Below are positions 7,324 to 32,500 of a stretch of 32,500 bases of DNA, one piece after another; positions within the stretch are counted from its first letter, which is position 1, and each line of letters begins with the position of its first letter. The notes beneath the pieces were generated by a model. The model did no database searches. It was not told the DNA's origin and worked only from the letters and a program-made list of their open reading frames with translations. Origin of the DNA: Chrysomallon squamiferum (lineage: Eukaryota; Mollusca; Gastropoda; Neomphalida; Peltospiridae); the NCBI GenBank assembly GCA_012295275.1, contig CM022674.1, forward strand, positions 14,439,874 to 14,472,373. The letters run 5' to 3'. Made by a program: the position numbers and the translations under genes.

Positions 7324-10234
7324 ATGGTTCGTACGAAAGCAGATGGGTGCGCGGCAGCTAGGAAAGGTAAACTAAAATGAATAAATTCATTTAGTATTTA
7401 GATTAAGATTTAATGAAATACTTGAGGAAAATGTGTCCGAACGAAGGGAGTGATGTTTGCCGTAACTGTCTTGCGGATGGATCATGATACTGATAGTGAT
7501 AATGATATGATGATTAGATATGCATTGATAAGGATCAAGATGATGAAAGATGGTTAGTAGGAAGACGCTGTCAGTTGACGATTGTTTGAAATATTAAATT
7601 AATTAAAATATTTTTAAAAATTTTCTTTTTAATTCCAGTGATATTTTAATGTAAGGACTTGTTTGTTTAGGCGTTTTGTTTAAATGTTTGATTACACATT
7701 AACTTGAACAATAACAATTTAACATACATCTACGATTGTTCAGTCTGAAATTAATATTGATGATACATGAAGTTATGGTAATTTTACTTTTTTTATTTTT
7801 TATTTTTTTTTTGTAATTAGGACTCAGTCTACAATTTTGTAGTAATGTACTTGTAACACTACTTCAAATAGGGAAAGTACAGTTCAGTGGTAGTTCTGAT
7901 TTATACTTCAGATGTTATTAATAACATTTACAAGCTTAAAAATTTTAGAAATAATTATTTTAAGTCACTAGATGATTAAATATATCATGTTGCATTCATT
8001 TATTAAACCTTTTTTTAATTTTTTTTTAATTTTTTTTTTTTCCCCAATAATCATATAATGGTATACAAATCACTGCCTTCATAAAAATACATTCCAGCAG
8101 AAGGTGCCCTCATAACATGAGCATCCTGCACTCACATCTTAGCTAGAACTTTGTCAGTTACCCATAATCCTCAATTTTCAGTGTAATAAAATTTAGTTTT
8201 ACAAGTAATGAAAATAAGTGTATGATAGTGTGATTTTCTTATACCTAGTATTTATTGTTAACTTATTGTGTATGATTTATTAACTAGTTTATCAAATAAA
8301 TTTCAGTTCAGTTTACTGGTATCAGTAAATGTTAATTATCAGGTGTGGGTTGTTTAAACACTGAACACAAATGCATTCATGTTTTAAAGAAATGAAAAGT
8401 TTTATTTTATTTTTATTACAGTTGTTGCTCAAGTTTTAATAAAATGAAAAGTTTTATTTTTTGTTAAAGTTGCTACTCAAGTTTTAATAAAATGAAAAGT
8501 ATTATTTTATTTTTGTTAAAGTTGCTACTCAAGTTTTAATAAAATGAAAAGTTTTATTTTATTTTTGTTAAAGTTGCTACTCATTTTAATAAAATGAAAA
8601 GTTTTATTTTATTTTTGTTAAAGTTGCTACTCAAGTTTTAATAAAATGAAAAGTTTTATTTTATTTTTGTTAAAGTTGTTACTCAAGTTTTAATAAAATG
8701 AAAAGATTTATTTTATTTTTGTTAAAGTTGCTACTCAAGTTTTAATAAAATGAAAAGATTTAATTATTTTTGTTAAAGTTGCTACTCAAGTTTTAATAAA
8801 ATGAAAAGATTTAATTATTTTTGTTAAAGTTGCTACTCAAGTTTTAATAAAATGAAAAGTTTTTGTTTATTTTTGTTAAAGTTGTTGCTGCTCGAGCTCC
8901 AAGGAAAAGTTTAGGAAGTTCAAACTCAGTCTCAGGTAGCAGCAGTTCAGGGGAATCCCCTTCAGGTGCGTCTTAATCACTGTTCAGTTACATCATCAGA
9001 CATCTTTAGTTTCAAAATCAGAATAAAAAGACAGTCTACTAATTACACATTTCATTGTAAACAGCCAGAATAATCAGCATTGTAGTTACTAATAGCTCAT
9101 CCTTTTCTCATTTACATTTATCAAATACTGTATATATATTGTTTGATGATTATAACTTTAAATTATACTTTTAATTTAAAAAAGTAATAATAATTTTTGG
9201 TTATACCTGTAAGAAACATTTTTCAGGAAGAAATACTTAACACTTAAAGAAAAAATACTACTATTATTAGTTACTAATACTATATAAAATAGGACACTTT
9301 GATCTTCAGATCTCATCAACAGTATGTGAGATAAATTTAAAAGAAAGCAAAGGAATAATGTTTTAAATTCATAAATATTATTATTATAACACTGAAGTAA
9401 ATAATTTTTTTAGGAAAAGGTAAATTTGCGGGTGGGAACCCAGTCTGCCCGAGACCGACGCCTGAATGGCAGAAAGGAATCGGGGGATTTTTGGTGAAAA
9501 CGAATCGAGACAAAGAAAACATTTCAACAGAGGAAGCTGACCCAGGGTCATCCAGTGATATCCAGTGCATGGAGCAGATGTCAGGGTGAGGTTGTCATGG
9601 TGACAAGTTTATTACCAATAAATACCATTCCTTTTTAAAATCTGATAAACAGTGTCAGTTAATATATATTTGCTCTTAAAGGTAGATATAGAGATTTTTG
9701 TTAAGTTAATATTTTTCTGCTCTGTTCTTAGATATTTCAGATCAGGAATAATAAATTCAGTATCTAACAGCTTGCTGGTGGTAATTGTTTTACTTAAAGA
9801 CCAAAATGATTATTTTATCTACTGCCAGAAAACATTAATAACATGTTAAATTTTTATTTTAAAAGGTATTCAAAATGTTGAATTAAAACTGATAAAACAG
9901 TCATTTTATCTTTTATTTTTTTGCTGAATTAATTCAAAGTTATTATTCTTCTCTATCATTTGCACCAGTCAAACAGTTCTATACTGAAATATTTACAAAG
10001 CAATTTCAATAAGAAACACAAAGAATATTTAAGTATTAATGTTATCAGGATTTTCATATTTGGTTTGAAAAAAATTCAGTGTGATCATCTATAAGCTGGT
10101 TTTTTTTTTTTTTTTTTTTTATATATATCTGTTATGTTCATCTGTTTTTTAAATATCAGTAATTGAAATTTAACTTTTATTTTACATTTATTTATCTTTT
10201 TTTTAGGGCATCAGTGTCAAGTAAAGAAGATTGA
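7324..10234 (+). CDS. PCLAF: PCNA-associated factor PAF15 (PCLAF), 4 exons, 108 aa
   Basis: Exons 7324-7366, 8882-8965, 9414-9585 and 10207-10234 join in phase (1, 1, 2) to 327 nt. The product starts MVRTKADGCAAARK and continues VVAARAPRKSLGSS, close to vertebrate PAF15 in order and length (human 111 aa). The two N-terminal lysines known to be ubiquitinated during replication correspond to K14 and K23. A GGNPVCPRPTPEWQKGIGGF block contains the PIP box Q62-KGIGGFL, which binds the PCNA front face; the last aromatic of the usual FF is Leu here. DKEN gives a KEN box at 76-78, the APC/C degron known in this family. The tail ends SKED. The protein is small and probably disordered, acting in the nucleus at replication forks and in translesion synthesis. 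Introns are GT-AG. The exon 2 acceptor is the weak TTAAAG and is preceded by about ten tandem copies of itself. Confidence 0.95.
8391..8881 (+). repeat. 51-bp minisatellite in PCLAF intron 1 carrying acceptor copies
   Basis: About ten units of 48-52 bp, each containing GAAAAGTTTTATTTTATTTT, then TTGTTAAAG, then TTGCTACTCAAG. The final unit merges into the real exon 2 acceptor (TTTTTGTTAAAG followed by TTGTTGCTGCTCGAG). Each unit therefore repeats the acceptor plus about 12 exon-like bases. The first unit carries a better acceptor (ATTACAG then TTGTTGCTCAAG) than the real one. GAAAAG marks lie at 8394, 8446, 8494, 8546, 8596, 8648, 8700, 8752, 8803 and 8854. Confidence 0.9.
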
Positions 10235-10787
10235 TTGTTTTATTTTGACATCTGCCAGATTTGTTCTGTGTAATCTAAACAACCAGCTGTTTCTAGGGTG
10301 GATCTTGTTTGTTCTGCTCTAGAATACTACCAAACACTGCCGTCATGTACATAACATTTTATGTTACTTCTGTGTGTGTGTGTGTGTGTGTGTGTGAAAT
10401 GTTGGAGCTTATATATTTGTGTGTTTGTGTTTCAAGTATTTACTGTTTAGTTTAACTGGGCATTGATTATATTGGGTGAATGCTACCATTTTTTTTTTTT
10501 TTCATAATTTCAATTTTTTAATTTAAGTGATTTCCACTTTCTTCATCTGAAATGTGTAATTTATTGGTAGTCACAAAAATATAAAATAAATTTTCTTTTT
10601 ATTTCTATCAGAACTCAATGTTTAATATATATTAGCAATGAAAATGTGTGAATTTTTGTGTTCTGTACAACTGTCATTATTTTATTTGAAGTTTTCTTTA
10701 TGGTGCTGTATTTAAATTAAGATGTAACAATGTTGTTGGTTCTCTCACTTCATTCCAGATAATTTAAACTTTCAGTAAAGTTAAAAA

Positions 10788-10793
10788 AATAAA
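10788..10793 (+). promoter_or_regulatory. Candidate PCLAF poly(A) signal
   Basis: AATAAA lies about 550 nt after the stop. Another AATAAA is at 10920-10925. The 3' UTR contains a GT run (about 10372-10396) and T runs. Which signal is used is unknown. Confidence 0.4.
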
Positions 10794-10925
10794 CTTGACT
10801 CTTGTCTTTGGAACTGAGTGAATGGACTTGATGTTAAGAATTTTGTGAGTAGTTTCAACAATCTTTTTTGTTATTTCATTGTATTTACACTCCCATTTCT
10901 TTAGTGCCTTTGTGTATATAATAAA

Positions 10926-11398
10926 GTTTTTAATGTTATTACATTCAATTGTTTTTGTTTTTTCAGAAAGAAAAATATTTTCTGTGTTTTTCCCATCATG
11001 TATTCAGGAAAAGAATTATTAAATATTTTGACAGTAACAAATATTTGTCATATTTTTGAAAGCAAAAAAAACATGTTTCTTTATAATGTGTTAAATTTTA
11101 TTCAAATTTTCTATTATATACCTTTAACATATCAATATGTTACAAAACTGCAGTTAATTATTATCACCACTTTTCAGGAAAAGTTTTTTTTTTTTTTTTT
11201 TTTTTAAATCAATATTCATGTTCACCAGCTGAAAAGACGATAAAAGCTATTTAATGACTTCTGTTTATTCCCAAATTAAGAGAAATGGTAAAAATCTTTT
11301 TTTTAAATTTAAATTTTGTAAGCAATTTATGTTCCTGTTACAATGAAACAAAAAGAAGAAACCTGACTTAATTAATATTAAAATAGCTTCCACGTACA
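10926..11398. other. Convergent spacer between PCLAF and CPLANE2
   Basis: No coding sequence is supported. An AATAAA on the minus strand (11264-11269), 130 nt past the CPLANE2 stop, is a plausible poly(A) signal for that gene. A T run lies at about 11187-11205. The frame 10998-11207 looks random. Confidence 0.5.
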
Positions 11399-13418
11399 TC
11401 AGTAAAAAGCTATTTTAGTTTCAGTGTTTTCCTGTGAAGCTGTTTTTACATCTTTTTGCCACAGATGTTCACAGATTATGTTTAGTAATGGAATAATCTC
11501 TGACAGTTCGTTTCGTGTTTCTGTCGGGTGATAATCAGAAACATTTCTGATCTTGAGGATGGGGATTTTCCAGTCACTTTCAAAGTTTCTGATGTCTCGC
11601 TGAGTGATTTCACTGTGAGCATGCTGGTCAAATCTTTGTTATTGTAAAGGAATCATCAGACAAACTCAAGATTGTTTTGTGTACAATGAAAATCAAAAAT
11701 ACTGAAGTGATTGTGTCTTTATTTTCAAAATTACTTTATAAGAAAATTATTATTTTGATTAATAAATTGATGAAATGAATTAACTGTTTAAAGAAACTCT
11801 AGATATAATTATAAATTACATTTTTATCTCATTACAGGTCAGTTTCTCATAAACACATAATGTAGTGGAATAAATGTGTGTGGATGGTCATACATAAATG
11901 AATACTGGTATTTCTTATTAACAGAAACTCGCACAAGTAGTAAATATAAAAATGTAATTTTTCAAGGATACTTTGTACCAATGACAAGCTTGCAGCTTCC
12001 ATCACCTGGGTTTGTCAGGCGAGTCAGAGTTTGTGGAATTTCTTCAAAACTGCTTTTATCAATGAACGAGAACAAAAACAAAATGGCATCCACCTTGTCC
12101 ATGCAAGCCTATGAATAAAATATCAGTGTATTTCTTAACTATGTCTTTCTGTTTTTTCTCTGAAAACCTGACCTTTTTCTTGTTCCAACATAGTACTTCG
12201 TGAATCGATTAACAATGACATTATATTTTATTCTGTGAAAAGGTCTAACTATATATAAAAGATTCTTTGCTGCTTATTGTTAAGAATAATTCACAGACTA
12301 ATAAAAACACATGTCTTTAAATTCTAGTAAAAAATGTGCCCCATGAAGTAAACATTAGTAATAAAATGCAATAAGATAAGTAAATTTGAAAAGACTGAGC
12401 TTTTCTTTACAACACCAACATTTTAAAGTTTTGGTCTGTTTCATGACACACTTTGGTAAAAATATCTTAATTTGGTTGGTATTTGTTTTTTGTGAGTGAA
12501 AAATTATTTTTTTTACCTTCTCAATGTGATCAAATTTGCGAAGTGCATTTTCTCCTGCGTCCCACAGTTGAATCTCAAAGAGAACAGTTTTGTTCAAATT
12601 AGTAATTTTACCAGGCCAAAACAATGTTGTGGTCTGAATTCCTTTAAAAAAAAAAAAAATGGTTTTTATTATGTCAACATTATTTCAAAGAACATGTATT
12701 CCTAATTACATGGGACATTTTAGATATACCTCACAAATATGGAAAGGAAATAGGAACTATAATTAGAAAACATTTTCATATTTTATAAAAGCAATTAAAA
12801 AATAATAATAATAATAATAAAAACTCCAGTATAATATAACAGCTAAAATTGAAGATAATGTTTTGGTAAAATAAATAAATAAATAAATAAATAACAATAA
12901 TAATAATAATAATAATAACACCAAAAAACAAACATTACATTACCATAACAGAAAAATGAAAGAAATCTTTGATTTTGTACAAACTTATAAAAAGAAATAA
13001 ATAAATAAAAGTTTGGATTATTATGTGGCATATTTACCTGGGGTTTCACAGTGCATTGCTGGAATTTCATTTGCTGAAAGTTTTGCCACTGTACTCGTTT
13101 TTCCAACTCCACTTTTTCCCACAACAAAAACTTTGTATTTGACATTTTCTGGAGTCAAACTGGGTGGAAAACTGGGCCTTTCAAGTAGACCTGTGTTGTG
13201 AAAATCGTCATTTTAAACTTATATGTATTTATCTCTGTTTTATTAAGTGCTCTATATTTTATAGCTCATTAATGGCTTTAGAATTAATAAAGTCAGTATC
13301 TAATTTGTGTTGCTTGACTGAAAGGTTCTCTGTCAGAGATAAATATGTATTTTTGTGAGTGTTTGTGTGTGGTAATAATTCAAGAAAATAAGATAAGAGT
13401 TAACTAATGTGAAAGATA

Positions 13419-13479
<61 letters not shown>

Positions 13480-13782
13480 GTGTCTTTCTCATACATAAAC
13501 ATAAATTAAGTAAGCATGTCTCTTCTTTATTATGACAACAGTAATGATAATATGAAGTAAGGATAGCAGTATTTGTCTAATAAAGGGAGATCATTAAATG
13601 AAAACTGTCGCTAGGGCTGCCATCATTTCAAAAATATTGTCGTATTAAGAGTAATTATTTAATTATTGTTCACCAAATGTTCTCCTTTTCTGGCCATCGC
13701 GATGAAGAAGATAACTGAGAATTTCACGTCCTTCGTCAGTTCGAAACCAGTCAAAATTGAGAAGAGAACCTGGAGACAACAT
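11399..13782 (-). CDS. CPLANE2: CPLANE2 / RSG1, Rab-like small GTPase of the ciliogenesis and planar polarity effector complex
   Basis: Exons 13674-13782, 13038-13190, 12517-12641, 11972-12108 and 11399-11633 (minus strand) join in phase (1, 1, 0, 2) to 252 aa; human RSG1 is about 258. The ATG at 13782 opens MLSPGSLLNFDWF, followed by EGREILSYLL and RRTFGLLERP, matching the N-terminal block of vertebrate RSG1. The G1 P-loop is GKSGVGKT at residues 61-68. Switch I region is ETPGIQTTTLFWP (85-97). In place of the usual DTAGQ there is WDAGENALRKFDH (114-126), an altered G3 shared with the family. G4 is TKFD (174-177). The C-terminal helix contains EHLW. RSG1 works with INTU, FUZ and WDPCP at the basal body to recruit IFT-A and start cilium growth. 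All introns are GT-AG. It is convergent with PCLAF and lies downstream of the FHAD1-like gene on the same strand. Confidence 0.95.
13191..13673 (-). repeat. CPLANE2 intron 1 with CT tract
   Basis: The intron runs from GTGAAC (13673) to ACACAG (13191). It contains a CT tract of about 55 nt at about 13424-13478. No further gene is seen. Confidence 0.7.
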
Positions 13783-16246
13783 TACCGAGACTATCGGCCA
13801 TTCGGGAAATGTCGTTTATTTTCGTGATTTTGGCGAAAAGAACCGATTCGGACTAAAACTTTGTATAACAAAACTTTGGCATCAAATAACTCAATTCTGT
13901 GTCTAACCAAGAACAGGCAATGGGTTTTTAATAAAATCAAGAGATATCGGAGAAAATCAGTTTATTCCTCTCTTGGCGATATACAAACCTTTGAGATATT
14001 TATATTTCTTAACGTTTTTTAAAATTGTCGCCTGCTTATGAAATAACAAAAAGTAAACAACACGACAGTGTAAATGTATTTACAATTTTTAAATAATATT
14101 TTATATCATAACAATTATAGTAAATAGGTTTTTAACACTTCGGCACATTTTATTATTTTAAGATATCTGGTTAATTCGTTTTTCTTTTGAGTTTTTGCAT
14201 TAATTATTTTTATTGAACAGTAGCGGGAGATCGTTTTTGTTTTATTGCAGGAACAATAATTTTTTATCTTTGATAATCAGTTACAGAGACGTCATTTTGG
14301 AGAAATGAACACAAAATCTTTTAAAGTACTTTGAGGTCGGTTGAGTTAGCGTAATAATTACAAATTTACCAGTAATATGTGTTACATAATATAAAAACTA
14401 TTTCTAAATTCATAAAACTGTATGCACATAAAGACACACTTTTAACGTTATTATTATTGTTGTTGTTGTTTAATGTATATTTGAACATTCTCAGTGCCAA
14501 TGTAACATTAAGGATTTCTTTAAATCAGATCTTCTTACAAACAGACACATCTATCTCTGATAATAATATATAAATAACACACCAGCAATGAAAAGATATA
14601 TTTATTTGCTAAATAAACATTATCTACAATAATTGGAAAAAATCTACTCTGAGATCTGATATAATGAGACAACAATTTAATAACAAATGATAAGTTAACG
14701 ATAATTTGATACACAAGTTCATTTATATGTATATATTTCAGATTTTCTACAGTCAGACATCAACAGTAACAATCTTTTACACCCAGAATCACAAAATGTG
14801 TAAACCCAAAATATAATATTTAAAAGCCTTTAACATCAAAATTACTTAATAAATAACTGTATATACCTTTATTTTTAAGAAATTAATTGCTACACTAAAA
14901 GGAATTTTGGTTTTATAATACACTTAATGCGAGACATAAATATTATTTTAATTTATCAAACTGAGTAATAAAGCTAAAAAATATGTTTTCTAATCCTCTC
15001 CAGTATGATTTGAAATATAAAATAGACACAAATACAAATGTGTATATTTTATTATTTATGATATAATAAAGTAAAAAGCTAAAAAATATAAGGCCACAGG
15101 AAAAAATTCTATAAACACGAATAATCAGTTTCAAATTGGAACAAATCTTATTTTTATAATGACAGATATATTTCATCTATTTTTAATTTTTAGATATTTT
15201 AGGGGAAAAAAAAAAAATATATATATGTATATATATATGTGTTCTATTTTGTACTTAATTTCTGAACTTAAAAAAGGGGAAAAAGTCCTCTACAATTCTC
15301 TTGAAAGAAAAAACTTATTACCATAACAATAAAACAAAATAAAAGCAAAAATATAACAATTTATAATTTCATTATGAGTGATCAAAACCATATTTACTTT
15401 ACGAGAATGTAAAATAAATTTTTCTATTTCCAAGAATGTCATTTGAAATAATTAAGAAGCTAAATAAGTCTGAAGTTAAATAATTATATTGCTTGTTTCA
15501 TTAATAAGTTGAAAATACAATGACATCAACTGTATCTAAAATGAAATAATACTTGATCACAGAACCAGACTGTTTACAAAGAAAGAACTAGCCAGTGCAT
15601 AATAAATATGTAACAGGGTGTAAAAATATACTTGAACATAATTATTTATAAATTAAAATGTTCAGTAAATAATAAAATTCAAATAATTAAATGACTCTAA
15701 AACTAAATTTTATTTTTTGTTATAAAACTTGATTAAAAAACCTGCCATATTTTAAATAAATATAGTTTAATAATGACTAATTATATATTTTAGTTCTCAA
15801 CATTTTCAGATGATAAAATATAAAGTATTACTTTTATTACAATAAATTATAAAATATAATCTAAATTCGTTTATATCACAGACACAGTAATCTATTTAAT
15901 ACAGGAATGTTAAAGATTTACAAATTCATATATATATAGATTTTAAATTCCTATCTAAATGTAAATTTCATAGTACACACAACTAGTCAAACAATTTTGA
16001 TCATTTGTATCTGTCAGTAACTTTGTCTTCTGTCAGAATTAACAGAGAAGGGAAATAACTCTAATCAAATGTAATTGCAGAAAAGAAACTAAAGAGGTCC
16101 ACACTTGAAGAACAGTGCTGTAATGATGACGTAGAAACAGCTGTCAGTCTGATGAGATGAGAATAGTCCTGTAGGTGAGTAAAGTCTGTAACTATTTCTG
16201 TAGGTGGGAAGGCTTGAAGGCAGGTCTGAAGGCAGTAATGGCAGCT
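13783..16246. other. Intergenic: CPLANE2 promoter side and FHAD1-like 3' UTR
   Basis: No coding exon found in 2.5 kb of very AT-rich DNA. An E2F-like TTTTGGCGAAAA is at 13828-13839, close upstream of CPLANE2. TTTATT at 15833-15838 is a possible minus-strand AATAAA for the FHAD1-like transcript. I looked for an RFX X-box near CPLANE2 by eye and saw none. Confidence 0.5.
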
Positions 16247-30979
<14,733 letters not shown>

Positions 30980-31010
30980 CTGAAATGATAAAAATGCGAA
31001 AATGTACACA

Positions 31011-31066
<56 letters not shown>
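31011..31066. repeat. AAT microsatellite
   Basis: Nearly perfect (AAT)n of about 56 bp, just upstream of the exon acceptor at 30980. Confidence 0.9.
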
Positions 31067-31068
<2 letters not shown>

Positions 31069-32357
31069 TAATAATAGTAATGAAAACAATTTAAAATAAT
31101 ATCAGCAATAATAAAAAGAAAAAAGACATTTTATAAAATAAATAAATAAATAATATAATAGTAATTACTTAGAGCACAATGAATGAAAAATTTAATGATT
31201 CAACGAATAAAAAAATGAATTAACAACAAATGAAGGAAAGATCAAATGAATGAATGAATGATTTGTTAAACTTAAGAGATAAGAAAATTGTCCTGATTAC
31301 ATAGCATTACTTATATTAATCAATATTTTAAAACTGCTGTCACATCTATAAATATATAAGAATACAAAAAATATAAATCAGAAAAAAAAGAAGAAATAAT
31401 TGTCCCTTAAGAGATATAAATGAGGTTGATATGAATCATTTAAACAGAGTGAATATAAATAATGTAATAAAAACTGTTAGAATGAGATATTACAATTAAA
31501 AATAAATCCTGTGAAATATTAATTATATGTTTATATTTGTCAAATAAAAATTGTGTTAAAAATATTTTTAAAATGATTAATTTTATATTATTATTATCAT
31601 GATTATAGTAATATGATTATAAATAGGTTATAAATAATCTTACCTTTTTTTTTATCAATACATTATAATTTTTTTTGTTTTATTACTTCAGTTTAACCTT
31701 AAAAAATGTTTTGATAATTGACAATTTTAATTAACCACATTAATGAGGTATACAATTAAAGTGATATTTGTTCAGTGACAGTGATATAATTTGTTATTAT
31801 GTGATATATAAGTGACCATGTAAATTATTATTATTAAATTATTGACATGCATTTCATGCAGTGATATATAATTAATTAAAATAACACCATAATTCTTTTT
31901 CAGTTTATAACAAATTACATAATATATTAACTATTTTAATGTTTTATATGCATTTATTTTAATTTGTTTATATAAAATATGTGTTGTATAAATTTGTTAT
32001 TATTATTATTTTTTTAATGGTATCTGTAATGTTATACAAAGGATAAAAATGTTTAAAAATTAAAAGTGTATTTACAAAGATTTTTCTTTTTTCTTATACA
32101 AGACATACCTCTTAGTTTTCGTTTTGATAACAGACATAGACTTTTATCTTAAATATCAAATTAAAATGAATTCAGATGAAAGAAAAAGTAACCATTTCCA
32201 AAACAAACAAAAAAATAATAAATAAACATCCAGTAACAAGAAGTGAAAAAATAAATAAATAATTTCAAAATGTGACAATAATAAGAATAAATGTATTTAT
32301 AAAAAGGTGAATATCAAAATGTGAGTCTGAAAATAAAGATATTAATATTTTTAATAC
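31067..32357. other. AT-rich presumed intron of the FHAD1-like gene
   Basis: Presumed intron toward the missing 5' exons. No convincing exon, repeat array or RNA gene is seen. Confidence 0.55.
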
Positions 32358-32392
32358 CACATCTATATAGCCACTCTTATCTCCTAGCATGT
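32358..32392 (-). CDS. Possible small upstream FHAD1-like exon
   Basis: Acceptor-like TTTGTTGTAG, then 35 nt ending GATGTG before GTATTA. In the frame that ends in phase 0, as the next exon needs, it encodes MLGDKSGYIDV. The polypyrimidine tract is poor and no homology is recognised, so this is only a candidate. Confidence 0.2.
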
Positions 32393-32500
32393 CTACAACA
32401 AACTACATTAAATATTAATCTCTGTTAAATTCTACTCTTCTGCAGTCTGATTGGTTAAAAGCTCTATGAGTACAGATAGCAACAATCCCATTGGTGAATA

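Noticed and set aside
13783-14100. RFX X-box for CPLANE2
   Set aside because: I looked for GTNRCC-spacer-RGYAAC by eye on both strands and saw no match; a matrix scan would be needed to exclude a weak one.

Overview
This is a eukaryotic, animal-type nuclear window: AT-rich, with small GT-AG exons separated by microsatellite- and minisatellite-filled introns, and no operons or ribosome-binding sites. The conserved genes are ciliary and cell-cycle genes of animals. Together with a secreted Gly/Tyr/His-rich peptide and an Academ-like transposon, the overall texture suggests a lophotrochozoan, most likely a mollusc. That organism call is inference. Exons were reconstructed by hand from splice sites, phase agreement and recalled family sequence; nothing was run.

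Layout. (1) 1-1330: microsatellite-rich flank. (2) 1414-2356 (+): a three-exon gene for a small secreted Gly/Tyr/His-rich protein with a TATA box. (3) About 3310-6766: an Academ-like DNA transposon flanked by long imperfect inverted repeats. It keeps two N-terminal zinc-binding motifs, a C-terminal XPG/FEN-like nuclease and a Cys-rich tail. It appears to have lost the transposase core and carries a frameshift. (4) 7324-10234 (+): PCLAF (PAF15), four exons, 108 aa, with two E2F-type sites upstream of the ATG. (5) 13782-11399 (-): CPLANE2/RSG1, five exons, 252 aa, convergent with PCLAF. (6) 30979-16247 (-): 19 exons, 984 codons, of an FHAD1-like coiled-coil protein. Its N-terminal part, including the expected FHA domain, lies beyond the right edge.

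Gene relations. CPLANE2 acts in ciliogenesis, and FHAD1 is an FHA/coiled-coil protein. They lie head to tail about 2.5 kb apart. PCLAF is a PCNA-binding replication and repair factor.

The most unusual feature is the relation between minisatellites and splice junctions. In PCLAF and in several FHAD1-like introns, a 32-51 bp tandem array abuts an exon and its unit contains a copy of that exon's own splice site, in one case with 27 nt of coding sequence. The array at 30340-30910 repeats an exon tail plus its 5' splice site about 12 times. The others repeat a donor (19386-19690, 28035-29280) or an acceptor (8391-8880, 24040-24900, 30104-30200). This looks like recurrent tandem duplication across exon-intron boundaries and deserves a genome-wide check.
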